From Chryseobacterium jejuense (GTDB lineage Bacteria; Bacteroidota; Bacteroidia; Flavobacteriales; Weeksellaceae): 64,000 nt of DNA. The position numbers were made by a program, and so were the translations under genes. Of the stretch, positions 51,250 through 60,398 are shown piece after piece (positions within the stretch are counted from its first letter, which is position 1; every line of letters starts with the position of its first letter). The notes under the pieces were generated by a model. The model saw only the letters and a list, made by a program, of their open reading frames with translations. It was not told the origin of the DNA and made no database searches. The DNA lies in the NCBI RefSeq assembly GCF_017877355.1, contig NZ_JAGIPR010000008.1, forward strand, positions 124,001-188,000, given 5' to 3'.

Positions 51250-51333
51250 TTAGCCCCGATTGCAGCAATTGTCTGAGCTCATTTTTCTTTTGCAAAAAAG
51301 AAAAATAGCGAGTGCGGAAAGCGGGATTAAGCT
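51250..51333. repeat. 84-bp hairpin element between rtcB and the nucleotidyltransferase gene
   Basis: Imperfect ends TTAGCCCCGATTGCAGC (51250-51266) and GCGGAAAGCGGGATTAA (51314-51330) match in 12 of 17 positions as an inverted repeat. The centre is a perfect 11-base inverted repeat (ATTTTTCTTTT, 51281-51291, with 51296-51306). It resembles the AGCCCCGAT...GCGGGA intergenic elements I recall as common in Flavobacteriia. It is probably a non-coding repeat, and it interrupts the operon. Confidence 0.55.
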
Positions 51334-51350
51334 CCTGAATATTTAATTGA

Positions 51351-52742
51351 TTATCTGTCCATTCTCACAATTCTTGGCTGGAATGTTCCCAGAATATCTA
51401 CCAATTCGCTTTGTGCATTCATTACTTCGTGAATATCTTTATAAGCCATTGGTGCTTCTTCTGTATTTCCACCCATCAGCGTAACATCTTTAAGCTTCAG
51501 CTCTTTTTTAATATCATTCTGAGTGAAAAGGCTTCTGCATTCTCCTCTTGAGTGTGCTCTACCTGCACCGTGCGAAGCTGAATTCAAGGAGTCCGGATTT
51601 CCTTTTCCACGGACGATAAATCCTTTGGCAGTCATAGATCCCGGAATCATTCCTAATTCATTTTCATTGGCTGGAGTTGCTCCTTTTCTGTGAACAATCA
51701 CTTCTTTTCCGTTATGAATTTCTTTCCAAGCGAAATTGTGATGGTTCTCAATTCTGGCTTTTACTCTTCCGCCTACTGCTTTTACCAATCTTCTGTGAAT
51801 ATCGTCATGACAGGCTGAAGCATAATCTCCCGCAAGGTTCATTGCAGTCCAGTATTCCAAACCAAGATGAGTACTCAAGTCCAGCCACGCAAATTGCTGC
51901 GCCTCTTTAGGCAGCGGACATTGTTCTACTGCTACTCTTGAATAATATTGGGCAATTTCAGCTCCTAACCCACGTGAACCACTGTGTGAAAGGATTCCCA
52001 GATATTTTCCTTTTGGCAACCCGATTTGTTCATCTTCCTCAGTGATTTCCACTTCACCAAATTCCACAAAGTGATTTCCGCCTCCTGAAGATCCCATCTG
52101 TTTGATGGCTTTTCCTTTTAATCTTCTCAGAATAGGAATCAGATCAAAGGTATCTCTCTCGAAGATTTCATGATCTATATGAGATTTATGAGTCTCATAC
52201 ATTCCAAATTTTGTATGTTCGGCAAGGGCTTTTTCATATTTATCCCTTGCTCCGTTCAGATATGAAACGGGTGTATCCAAAATACTGAGGCTCATTCTGC
52301 AACCGATATCCATTCCTACTCCGTAAGGAATCACTGCATTTTCTACAGCTAAAACGCCTCCGATCGGAAGCCCGTAGCCGCTATGAGCATCAGGCATCAA
52401 TGCTCCCTGAACAGAAACCGGAAGTTTCAAAGCTGTGTACAACTGGTTTTTCGCTTCTTCTGAGATATTATTCCCGAAGATCTGAAAGTCTGCACGCTGT
52501 GAATTCAGCATCCTTTTTTCTGTTTTTTTGGATGAAAGTAAGGTTTCTGCAATCTGCCCGAATGTCAAATCTTTTTCGAATTGCTCCGGATGAATTAGAA
52601 TTTCCTTTAAAAGAGATTTCACATAATGGATATTTTTAGTTGCAAAATTTCTCTTCATTACTTCCAGGGCTACATTTACGCTTTGATTGTTTGGATAGCC
52701 CAGTTTTAATATATCTTTTCCTTTTAGTTTTAAATTTCCCAT
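51351..52742 (-). CDS. rtcB: RtcB-type RNA ligase (RtcB2 of the PrfH module)
   Basis: A 463-residue GTP-dependent RNA ligase from ATG at 52742 (MGNLKLKGKDIL). It joins 2',3'-cyclic phosphate or 3'-phosphate ends to 5'-OH ends. Metal and catalytic residues are visible: GVGMDIGCRM (D145, C148), the histidines in GGGNHFVEFGE and LSHSGSRGLG, and the guanylylated histidine region SHGAGRAHSR. With prfH downstream it fits the RtcB2-PrfH system that repairs cleaved rRNA in ribosomes. A start at 52787 would overlap the upstream gene and is less likely. Confidence 0.95.
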   Translation of the reverse strand: MGNLKLKGKDILKLGYPNNQSVNVALEVMKRNFATKNIHYVKSLLKEILIHPEQFEKDLTFGQIAETLLSSKKTEKRMLNSQRADFQIFGNNISEEAKNQLYTALKLPVSVQGALMPDAHSGYGLPIGGVLAVENAVIPYGVGMDIGCRMSLSILDTPVSYLNGARDKYEKALAEHTKFGMYETHKSHIDHEIFERDTFDLIPILRRLKGKAIKQMGSSGGGNHFVEFGEVEITEEDEQIGLPKGKYLGILSHSGSRGLGAEIAQYYSRVAVEQCPLPKEAQQFAWLDLSTHLGLEYWTAMNLAGDYASACHDDIHRRLVKAVGGRVKARIENHHNFAWKEIHNGKEVIVHRKGATPANENELGMIPGSMTAKGFIVRGKGNPDSLNSASHGAGRAHSRGECRSLFTQNDIKKELKLKDVTLMGGNTEEAPMAYKDIHEVMNAQSELVDILGTFQPRIVRMDR

Positions 52743-52768
52743 TGTTTTTGTTTTAAAAATCATCAGAA

Positions 52769-53503
52769 CTATAAGTCCTGAAAGCAATCTGCAATCTCTG
52801 TTGCAGACATTGTGCAGGTAACATATTTCCTGCTTTTGATAAGATCTGTTTCATATTCCATTTTCCATGGATTAGATTTTCCGTGAATTTTTTTCTGGAT
52901 AATTCCTACCATTTTATGCTGTCCCAAATACGCATCCAGTTCTGCCTCTTCTTTTTTCAGCTCTGCATCTATAGGTTTGTGATGGGTAATCATATGGGGT
53001 CTTGTCCTCAGGGTAAATCTCCACGGTTCAGTAAATTCGTAATAAGTATCATAGCACTTCCGAAAGGGACAATATTCTTCTTTTTTCAGAAAGTATTGCC
53101 TTTCTCTTGGGGTAAGCCCAAATTTCGGACTGCTCCAGGAGTATGAAGAAACACGGTTGAGCTTCTGCTCTCTTTCTACATATATTCTTCGGCCAAATTT
53201 TCTTTTCTTTTTTAAAAACTGGCGGCTTCCGGAATACATGTATGTATTGATTTTCTTCAAAAGTCCTTCAAAGAGCTCTCCATCACTACTCCGCATGACA
53301 TCATCCCTTACTACAAAGAATCTTACGAATCCTAATTGGTAAGGTTTATCCAAGGGTATCAATGGAATATTTTTTATGATATGCCCGACTTCCTTACTAC
53401 GTTTATACTTTTTTCTTATCTGTTTTTCTACATCTTTTTTTATTGTTCTTTTTCTGCTTCTCAGGCTTCTGAGCCGGTAAGACAGAAGGTTGTCATTTTC
53501 CAT
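52769..53503 (-). CDS. Basic conserved protein of unknown function, first gene of the RNA-repair operon
   Basis: A 244-residue, strongly basic protein (KKDVEKQIRKKYKRSK; QFLKKKRKFGRRIYVERE) with an acidic helix near the C-terminus (ELKKEEAELDAYLGQH). I find no known domain. Charge suggests nucleic-acid or ribosome binding. It ends 26 bases upstream of rtcB and heads the operon. ATG at 53503 is preferred over GTG at 53512. The promoter region carries an inverted repeat at 53569-53588 and, further upstream, a leader ORF with a terminator. Confidence 0.75.
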   Translation of the reverse strand: MENDNLLSYRLRSLRSRKRTIKKDVEKQIRKKYKRSKEVGHIIKNIPLIPLDKPYQLGFVRFFVVRDDVMRSSDGELFEGLLKKINTYMYSGSRQFLKKKRKFGRRIYVEREQKLNRVSSYSWSSPKFGLTPRERQYFLKKEEYCPFRKCYDTYYEFTEPWRFTLRTRPHMITHHKPIDAELKKEEAELDAYLGQHKMVGIIQKKIHGKSNPWKMEYETDLIKSRKYVTCTMSATEIADCFQDL

Positions 53504-53568
53504 GTAAGACACAAGAGATCAGATGCAAGACCCGGAATATCGGATTTGCTCTTAGTCTATTTCCTTAA

Positions 53569-53588
53569 TCAACTAAAATACTAGTTGA
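53569..53588. promoter_or_regulatory. Inverted repeat upstream of the RNA-repair operon
   Basis: TCAACTA (53569-53575), six bases, then TAGTTGA (53582-53588): a perfect 7-base inverted repeat about 65 bases before the first start codon. Possible operator. Confidence 0.4.
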
Positions 53589-53704
53589 ATGAATTAATAA
53601 TGATGAACAGGTATAGTTTTGAGGGCAAAACCTCAACTATTTTGTTCTTAAAAAACACTTAAAAAGATTTCGGGGAAACGTGAGTTTGAAATATTGCGCA
53701 ATAA

Positions 53705-53735
53705 AAAACCCGAAATCTCTACGACTTCGGGTTTT
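53705..53735 (-). terminator. Intrinsic terminator after the short leader ORF
   Basis: On the minus strand AAAACCCGAA (53726-53735) pairs with TTCGGGTTTT (53705-53714) and is followed by a run of T. It comes 23 bases after the leader ORF stop and about 200 bases before the RNA-repair operon start. Confidence 0.75.
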
Positions 53736-53757
53736 GATATTGTATTGTACTATTATT

Positions 53758-53835
53758 CTAAGAATGTACCAAACCGCGAAGCCTTACCACCATAAGGGGT
53801 AATCCAACTGTAGAATTCTGATTAGTTCTGAACAT
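53758..53835 (-). CDS. 25-codon leader-like ORF upstream of the RNA-repair operon
   Basis: An ATG at 53835 opens a 25-residue frame beginning MFRTNQNSTVGLPLMVV and ending RLRGLVHS before TAG at 53758. It is preceded by a consensus promoter (53877-53906) with a 35-base leader and followed by an intrinsic terminator, the classic layout of an attenuator peptide or of a small independent mRNA. It is rich in Leu, Val and Arg. I do not recognise it; translation is not proven. Confidence 0.5.
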   Translation of the reverse strand: MFRTNQNSTVGLPLMVVRLRGLVHS

Positions 53836-53876
53836 TGCTTCGTTGTTTTTAAATGGTTAAACTTGATTTTCAGGTG

Positions 53877-53906
53877 CAAATATATTAATTTTTCTGATAA
53901 TCCAAA
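53877..53906 (-). promoter_or_regulatory. Consensus promoter for the leader ORF
   Basis: On the minus strand TTTG (53903-53906) is followed after 18 bases by TATATTTG (53877-53884), an exact match to both Bacteroidota promoter elements. Of the promoters I could find here this is the best. Confidence 0.6.
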
Positions 53907-53914
53907 TATTTTTT

Positions 53915-54901
53915 TCACTTAAGGTGAATAATGCTTAGAAAAATGGCGTCAATAACTTTTGTCATTCTCTTTATATCCAGCGTTTCCAAAGTATCTGTAG
54001 TTTTGTGATAATTTTTATTTCTAAAGAAGGAAGTATCAGTAATCATAAGAGCAGGGAAATCAAATTTCCAGTAGTTCAAATGATCTGAAAAGTCGACACC
54101 GTGTACAAATCCCGGTGCTGGAAATGTTTCTGTTTTTATCTGATTGGTGTCTTTAAATTGATCTATAAAGTTTCCAACAAATGGTCCTGCTCCACTGAAT
54201 TTTTTCACCAACGTAATAAAATCACCTTTATTACCATAAATCCATGAAAGCACACCTATGGGAAACTCTTGAGATCCTTTTTCATCTTTAAAATAGCCAA
54301 TCATTTCAACACTGGCCATTCCATACACATCAATATTGTTGTCTTTTAAATATTTTGCATGGATATAACTGCCCATATTTTCAGTTCTGAAATGTGGTGG
54401 CTCTTCTAAGGTGTATGCTACAAGATCTACTCTATAATTGAGCTTTTGATTTTGCAGCATTCTTGCCAGTTCCAGAAGGGCCGTAACTCCGGTGGCATTA
54501 TCATCTGCTCCCTGTTGATCTCCACATACGTCATAATGGGCTCCTATTACAATTCTTTTGCTATTTCCCATACCAAAGGAGCAGATTACATTTTTGTACA
54601 CTTCTCCATTCACTTTATACTCCTGAAAGCCCGTACTGTCTCCATAAGTATTGAAGGTTTGATGAATATAGTCTGCAACGGCATTGAGTTGATCTATATT
54701 TTTATGATTTCTGAACCGTGGAGTCTGAGTAAGTTCTACCAAATGTTTCTTAACCTGTGCACTATCTGCAGGAACAGGAGACTTGTGTTCAATTCGTTCC
54801 TTTTCTCCGCCTGAAACAAATAATAGAATACCTATAAAGAGAAAGCCTACAAAGAAAATCAGCTTTTTCTTCGTAGGCTTTAGTCTATTTTTTAAACCCA
54901 T
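53915..54901 (-). CDS. M28 family zinc aminopeptidase-like protein
   Basis: A 328-residue protein from ATG at 54901 (MGLKNRLKPTKKKLIFFVG) with one N-terminal membrane helix. The M28 metal-binding pattern is visible: IVIGAHYDVCGDQQGADDNATGVTALLE (His and bridging Asp), YTLEEPPHFR (Glu), and later SVEMIGYF and DFSDHLNYW (His). It would remove N-terminal residues from peptides in the periplasm. It is the last gene before the leader ORF promoter, 45 bases after the mutase gene start side, and reads the same way as scpA. Confidence 0.87.
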   Translation of the reverse strand: MGLKNRLKPTKKKLIFFVGFLFIGILLFVSGGEKERIEHKSPVPADSAQVKKHLVELTQTPRFRNHKNIDQLNAVADYIHQTFNTYGDSTGFQEYKVNGEVYKNVICSFGMGNSKRIVIGAHYDVCGDQQGADDNATGVTALLELARMLQNQKLNYRVDLVAYTLEEPPHFRTENMGSYIHAKYLKDNNIDVYGMASVEMIGYFKDEKGSQEFPIGVLSWIYGNKGDFITLVKKFSGAGPFVGNFIDQFKDTNQIKTETFPAPGFVHGVDFSDHLNYWKFDFPALMITDTSFFRNKNYHKTTDTLETLDIKRMTKVIDAIFLSIIHLK

Positions 54902-54945
54902 AGATGTGCTTTTAATTTCTTTTTGGAAATTACAGCTTTTTGGGA

Positions 54946-57066
54946 TTAGTTTTCTAAAAATCTTTCCAGGATCTCCACCGCACATTTGGGAAGATTGGTT
55001 CCTGGACCGAAAATGAAATCTGCTCCATTCGCGTAAAGGAATTCATAATCCTGTTGTGGAATAACGCCTCCTACTACAATGGTGATATCATCCGCTCCCA
55101 GTTTTTTCAATTCTCCTACTACCTGTGGAACTAATGTTTTGTGTCCTGCAGCTAATGAAGACACTCCCAAAATATGAATGTCATTTTCTACAGCCTGTTT
55201 TGCTACTTCTTCCGGTGTTTGGAATAATGGAGCTACGTCAACATCAAATCCCATATCAGCAAATGCAGTTGCTACTACTTTTGCACCTCTGTCGTGACCG
55301 TCCTGACCCATTTTAGCCACCATAATTCTTGGACGACGTCCTTCTTCCTCTTCAAACTTTTGAGTCAGATTAAGGGCTTTTTCAAAGTATTCGTTTTTAC
55401 CTGCATTCATAGCATATACTCCAGAGATTGTTTTAATGTTGGCTTTATATCTTCCGAAGGTTTCTTCCATGGCATCACTCATTTCACCAAGGGTAACTCT
55501 TCTTCTCGCCGCTTCAATACAAAGTGCCAGCAGGTTTCCTTTTCCTGTTTTTGCACTTTCACGGATTTCATTCAGAATTTCCGTTACGGCTTCAGCACTT
55601 CTTTCTGCTTTGATGGTATTGAGTCGTTCAATCTGCTTTCTTCGAACTTCGGTATTATCAATATCAAGAATCTCAATTTCATCTTGTTTTAACGAGGATT
55701 TAAAGGAGTTTACTCCAATGATGAATTCTTCCCCACTATCGATCTTGGCCTGCTTTTTAGCAGCCGCTTCTTCAATTCTCATTTTTGGAATCCCGGCTTC
55801 AATGGCTTTGGTCATTCCGCCTTCCTGCTCTACCTCATCAATATACCTCATCGCTTCTTCAATCATCTGTTGGGTAAGACTTTCTACAAGGTTACTTCCT
55901 CCCATCGGATCTACTACATCACATATTCCGCTTTCCTGCTGAAGAATGATCTGCGTATTTCTTGCAATTTTAGCTGAATAATCCGTAGGAAGAGCGATGG
56001 CTTCATCCAATGCATTGGTGTGTAACGATTGTGTTCCGCCTAATGCTGAAGATAATGCTTCAATGGCAGTTCTTGTGATATTATTGAAAGGCTCCTGTTC
56101 TGTTAATGACCATCCTGAAGTTTGAGAATGGGTTCTTAATGCTAAAGATTTTGGATTCTTAGGATCAAACTGCTTTAAAAGCGTTGCCCAGATATATCTT
56201 GCAGCACGCATTTTAGCAATTTCCATGAAGTGATTCATCCCGATTGCCCAGAAGAATGATAAACGTGGAGCAAAATCATCTACGTTCATTCCTGCTTTGA
56301 TTCCTGTTCTTACATATTCAAGACCGTCTGCTAAGGTATAAGCCATTTCCAGTACCGGAGTGGCTCCTGCTTCCTGCATATGGTAACCTGAAATGGAGAT
56401 AGAGTTGAATTTCGGAATGTTCTGAGAAGTATATTCAAAAATATCTGCAATGATCTTCATGGATGGTGCAGGTGGATAAATATAGGTATTTCTTACCATG
56501 AACTCTTTAAGAATATCATTCTGGATAGTTCCTGAAAGCAGTTCCTGCTTTACTCCCTGTTCTTCTGCTGCTACGATATAGAAAGACAGGATCGGAAGTA
56601 CAGCACCATTCATTGTCATGGAAACGGAGATCTGGTCTAGCGGAATTTCGTTAAATAAGATCTTCATATCTTCCACCGAGTCAATAGCCACACCTGCTTT
56701 CCCTACGTCTCCTACCACTCTTGCGTGGTCAGAATCATATCCTCTGTGCGTAGCAAGATCAAAGGCTACAGAAAGTCCTTTTTGTCCTGCTGCAAGATTT
56801 CTTCTGTAAAAGGCATTGGATTCTTCAGCGGTGGAGAAACCGGCATACTGGCGGATCGTCCATGGTTTTTGAACATACATGGTGGAATACGGTCCTCTCA
56901 GGTAAGGTTCAATTCCTGGAGAAGTCTGTGTTAATGATTCATCTTTTACATCCTTTTTTTCATAGGATGACTTAAGTTCCAGCCCATCTTTTTCAAAGTT
57001 GTAAATTTCTCTTTCCTGAGGAGATACACTAAAATCGGGCTTTTTCACAGAAATTGTTTTTCGCAT
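54946..57066 (-). CDS. scpA: Methylmalonyl-CoA mutase, large catalytic subunit
   Basis: A 706-residue B12 enzyme that interconverts methylmalonyl-CoA and succinyl-CoA. The N-terminal TIM-barrel domain has [22 protein letters not shown] and [16 protein letters not shown]; the C-terminal cobalamin domain has the [22 protein letters not shown] segment, with the cobalt-coordinating histidine in DGHDRG, plus [13 protein letters not shown]. It is a full-length MutB/ScpA-type subunit. meaB lies 8 kb away on the same strand. It precedes the M28 peptidase gene by 45 bases. Confidence 0.95.
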   Translation of the reverse strand: MRKTISVKKPDFSVSPQEREIYNFEKDGLELKSSYEKKDVKDESLTQTSPGIEPYLRGPYSTMYVQKPWTIRQYAGFSTAEESNAFYRRNLAAGQKGLSVAFDLATHRGYDSDHARVVGDVGKAGVAIDSVEDMKILFNEIPLDQISVSMTMNGAVLPILSFYIVAAEEQGVKQELLSGTIQNDILKEFMVRNTYIYPPAPSMKIIADIFEYTSQNIPKFNSISISGYHMQEAGATPVLEMAYTLADGLEYVRTGIKAGMNVDDFAPRLSFFWAIGMNHFMEIAKMRAARYIWATLLKQFDPKNPKSLALRTHSQTSGWSLTEQEPFNNITRTAIEALSSALGGTQSLHTNALDEAIALPTDYSAKIARNTQIILQQESGICDVVDPMGGSNLVESLTQQMIEEAMRYIDEVEQEGGMTKAIEAGIPKMRIEEAAAKKQAKIDSGEEFIIGVNSFKSSLKQDEIEILDIDNTEVRRKQIERLNTIKAERSAEAVTEILNEIRESAKTGKGNLLALCIEAARRRVTLGEMSDAMEETFGRYKANIKTISGVYAMNAGKNEYFEKALNLTQKFEEEEGRRPRIMVAKMGQDGHDRGAKVVATAFADMGFDVDVAPLFQTPEEVAKQAVENDIHILGVSSLAAGHKTLVPQVVGELKKLGADDITIVVGGVIPQQDYEFLYANGADFIFGPGTNLPKCAVEILERFLEN

Positions 57067-57154
57067 TCCAATAATTTTTGTCTCCGTAAAGTTAATTTTT
57101 TTGAACGAAACATGAAACTTCTGTTAACATTCAGTTTTTCTGAAGTTTATCTAA

Positions 57155-57182
57155 AGAAAAAGGCCGGACAAACGCCCGGCCT
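57155..57182 (-). terminator. Terminator of the T9SS protease gene
   Basis: On the minus strand AGGCCGG (57176-57182) pairs with CCGGCCT (57161-57167) and is followed by TTTTTCTTT. Confidence 0.75.
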
Positions 57183-57204
57183 ATATGCAAATTATCTTAT
57201 CTTA

Positions 57205-60200
57205 TTATTTTTTAATAAGCTTAGTATTGTAAGTATTTTTATCGTCTTTGATAGTTACTACATACATACCTTTAATTAATGAAGCAACATTAATTCTTTG
57301 TCCGTCAATCTGACCTTCCTGAACTAATCTTCCGTCAGCAGAGTAGATTTTGTAATCTGCCTTACCTTTAAGATTTTTAACCTCTACGAAAGTATCTGCA
57401 GGGTTAGGATAGATAGATATTTCCGATGATTTTGTGCCTCTTACTTCGTCTGTTCCTAATGTTTCTGAAATTTTAACTGAGAAGTCTCTGAATCCTCCCG
57501 CTGAAACAATACTGTTAGGGCCAGAAGCAACAGATGGGAACCCACATGGACTTGATGAAGGATTGAAGAAAGTGCTAGCCACCCTCATTCTAAGTGTTTT
57601 ATCTCCTGAATATGCAGTAGTCGGCACTGTAAATGTTACTGCCCCATCATGATAATCAAATTCAGATACATCATCATAAACCGGTACGATACCATCAGAT
57701 ACTATTTTCTCTGAATCCTCAAAAATACCGTTTCTGTTGTAATCAATCCATACTTGAAGCCAGTCTGGATATCCAGCAGCATTACCTAAAGTTCTGAACG
57801 TAGCTGTATATTGTGTCCCTTTAGTTAAATTAACTATCTTAGTTATATCTTCACTATAATCTAAATAAGTTCTTGATAACGCAGCTATACTCGTTTGTGA
57901 AAAGTTTAAGTTCGCTAATTTAAATCCAATTATTCCACTATAGTAATATCCATTCATGTTATTTCCTCCAGTAGTCATTAAACAATAGTCATAACCTGTT
58001 CTTAAACCTTTTGTTTTAAAAGTATAGTTAGAAGAATATGCTCCTGGAACACTGTTTACAACTGCTGCCACCTGAGCTTCATAATTAGTCTCATCCTCAA
58101 GGTTTGCTAATGTTACTGAACTTGTAGTACTAGTAGTATTTTGCCAGTTTGTCTCTCCGACCTTTCTATAATTTATTAAATATGTTGCTCCCGGGAAGTT
58201 ATTCCAAGATAATCTAGCTGAAGTTTTTAAAATTTCTGTATCTAATGCAAAAATACCTGTAGGTGCTGCAGTAGAGGAAGTAGGTGCTGTCTCAACTTTT
58301 ACAGTTGGAGATACTGCAAAAAATACATTTCCTATAGCAGAGATTCTAAGTTTTATATTTCCTGTTAAATCAGCTGGCATTTGCCCGGTATAACTTCCTG
58401 TATTAGGAGTAGAGGCGACAAGTTCTGTCCATGCTGCCCCGTTTACAAGATCTGTCGTATATTCAATTTTAACATTTGAAGTATTATACGGAGCCATATT
58501 AGTATTAGCAACATCCCATAAAATAGTGTTGGCGGCATTATTATAAAGCGATGTAGAGCCTGTGATACCACTAAACTTAAATGGTCCATCATTACCTACT
58601 GTTACTGTTGTTTCTAAAGAAGAAAGCATTGGTCTTACTGCGTTTGCATCCCTTGCTGTTACAGCATAATGAAGCACTCTAGGAACATAAGAAACGGTCT
58701 CCCAAGTTGCCTTATTAGTAAGCTTACCAGCCATTACAAGTGGTAAACTTGGGAAGTATCTTTTTCCGCTGGCAGTACCAGTAAAAGATCTTGCAATAGA
58801 ACCTTCTGTAATGAAGCCCCAACCACTGTCTCCTGAAATAGAGCTTTTGCTACTTGCCGTATCATATTGCTCCCATGTATAGTTAATAGCATCGCCTTGT
58901 GCATCAGTTGCTGTTGCATCTAGGGAATAAGCTGTTCCTTTAGGAATAGTATATGCTGTAAGAGGGGAAATAACAGGTGCCGTATTATCAGTAATGGTTT
59001 CTGCAGTTCCACATGTCGGCTTACTATCCAAGTTATTTAAAATCTGATTAATAGAAGCATAATGGAAGTAAGGGTTAGATACCATCTGTACATTATCTTG
59101 CGTAATTCCTGCATAGGCCATGATTGTAGTACCTCCACCTGGCTCAATATTAACTCCAGATCCCTCTGAAGCATGAGAGAATGTATGGTTTCCTCCTAAT
59201 TGGTGCCCCATTTCATGAGCTACATAATCAATATCGAAAGCATCACCTGTTGGAATTGCCATTTGAGTAAATGCAGCTCCTTTTGCTAAAGAGTTATTAT
59301 TTGCAGGGTTAAGACATATTATTCCTATTCCTCCCGCATTTCCATTACCTCCTGCTGCATTAAATACGTGCCCTATATCATAATTATCATTTCCGACATT
59401 CTGAGTAAGCATTCTCTGAAGCTGAAGATTTAATGAAGGATCACCTTGAACCGCTGGCGGAATATAGAAGTCCATATTAGGATCTGTAAATATAATATTA
59501 GGAAGATCCTGAATAACTAGCTTAATTCCAAAGTCTTTCTGGAAAATACCATTTACACGGTTCATTGTAGCATTCATTTGTGCTACCGTATTGGTTGTCC
59601 CTCCATTAGGGTCAAACTTTTTCGTGTATTCACCCGTAACTGCTAAAGCTAACCTATAGGTTCTGAATTTTGTAATTGCAGGTCTATTTGTATTTACTGC
59701 ATTTATGTTAGAAAGATTCTTCTTCCCATGAGCCTCTAATGTTTTGATCTCAAACCCTTTTTCATCTGTACCACATTCAAAGCCATGTATTCCTTCTGTT
59801 CTTTTTGTTTTATAAAAAACACCGTATGTTTGCTTATCAGTAGTAATTGGCTCTATAAATTGAAATACCCCATCTTTAATAATCATAGATTGCAGCTCTG
59901 TTGGAGAAGTACTGAATCTTAAATATTTAGAAGGATCATCTACGCCAATTCCTACATAAGAACCCAACTGGTATCTATCTGCCATAGACTTCTCCATTAC
60001 AGGATCACTGTATACAGCAAATTTTTCAATCTTTCCCTCTGCTGTAGGTAAAGAAATGACAACAGCCTGAGCGCCTTTTCCTGTTTCTACAGCATCTTTT
60101 AAAGTATTTCTAAGAGACTGTAAATCCAATCTATAAGAATACTGAACTTCTACTTCTTTTCTTACTTCAGACGTTTTTTGTGAGGCTGGCGTCCACCTCT

Positions 60201-60261
60201 GTGCATTAAAGCTAGACAGTCCTGCTGCCAATGCACAAACTAGTAAAATTCTTTTTTTCAT
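57205..60261 (-). CDS. Secreted reprolysin-like metalloprotease with T9SS sorting domain
   Basis: A 1018-residue secreted protein. A signal peptide (LLVCALAAGLSSFNAQ) is followed by a propeptide of about 190 residues, then a reprolysin-type metalloprotease domain with the zinc site H349-E-M-G-H353 and third ligand H359 (HEMGHQLGGNHTF). Next come Ig-like/cadherin-like regions, a fibronectin type III domain (about 695-785), a GEVED domain (VWIDYNRNGIFEDSEKI), and a C-terminal type IX secretion sorting domain ending in DGRLVQEGQIDG and YNTKLIKK. It should be exported by T9SS to the surface or medium and degrade protein. Confidence 0.93.
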   Translation of the reverse strand: MKKRILLVCALAAGLSSFNAQRWTPASQKTSEVRKEVEVQYSYRLDLQSLRNTLKDAVETGKGAQAVVISLPTAEGKIEKFAVYSDPVMEKSMADRYQLGSYVGIGVDDPSKYLRFSTSPTELQSMIIKDGVFQFIEPITTDKQTYGVFYKTKRTEGIHGFECGTDEKGFEIKTLEAHGKKNLSNINAVNTNRPAITKFRTYRLALAVTGEYTKKFDPNGGTTNTVAQMNATMNRVNGIFQKDFGIKLVIQDLPNIIFTDPNMDFYIPPAVQGDPSLNLQLQRMLTQNVGNDNYDIGHVFNAAGGNGNAGGIGIICLNPANNNSLAKGAAFTQMAIPTGDAFDIDYVAHEMGHQLGGNHTFSHASEGSGVNIEPGGGTTIMAYAGITQDNVQMVSNPYFHYASINQILNNLDSKPTCGTAETITDNTAPVISPLTAYTIPKGTAYSLDATATDAQGDAINYTWEQYDTASSKSSISGDSGWGFITEGSIARSFTGTASGKRYFPSLPLVMAGKLTNKATWETVSYVPRVLHYAVTARDANAVRPMLSSLETTVTVGNDGPFKFSGITGSTSLYNNAANTILWDVANTNMAPYNTSNVKIEYTTDLVNGAAWTELVASTPNTGSYTGQMPADLTGNIKLRISAIGNVFFAVSPTVKVETAPTSSTAAPTGIFALDTEILKTSARLSWNNFPGATYLINYRKVGETNWQNTTSTTSSVTLANLEDETNYEAQVAAVVNSVPGAYSSNYTFKTKGLRTGYDYCLMTTGGNNMNGYYYSGIIGFKLANLNFSQTSIAALSRTYLDYSEDITKIVNLTKGTQYTATFRTLGNAAGYPDWLQVWIDYNRNGIFEDSEKIVSDGIVPVYDDVSEFDYHDGAVTFTVPTTAYSGDKTLRMRVASTFFNPSSSPCGFPSVASGPNSIVSAGGFRDFSVKISETLGTDEVRGTKSSEISIYPNPADTFVEVKNLKGKADYKIYSADGRLVQEGQIDGQRINVASLIKGMYVVTIKDDKNTYNTKLIKK

Positions 60262-60339
60262 AATTACTTGATTAATCTAAGATTAATAAACTTTAAATAT
60301 CCGCGATAAAAATAAGAATTATAAACATAACTAAGTATA

Positions 60340-60377
60340 AAAAAACGACTAACTTTTAATAAAATTAGCCGTTTTTT
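60340..60377 (-). terminator. Terminator of the prolyl oligopeptidase gene
   Basis: AAAACG-a-CTAA and TTAG-c-CGTTTT form an imperfect stem (one A/C mismatch) with T-runs on the outer side, 22 bases after the stop. Confidence 0.65.
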
Positions 60378-60398
60378 AAATATTTTGCTTTTTATAAA

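Noticed and set aside
51107-51295. 62-residue open frame on the minus strand between rtcB and the nucleotidyltransferase gene
   Set aside because: It lies over the 84-bp structured repeat and overlaps the next gene start; composition is not protein-like and no family is suggested.
54446-54814. 122-residue plus-strand open frame inside the M28 peptidase gene
   Set aside because: Shadow of the conserved peptidase on the other strand; no start context and hydrophobic, random composition.
55436-55942. 168-residue plus-strand frame inside methylmalonyl-CoA mutase
   Set aside because: Antisense shadow with Ser/Ile-rich random composition; the mutase frame is complete.
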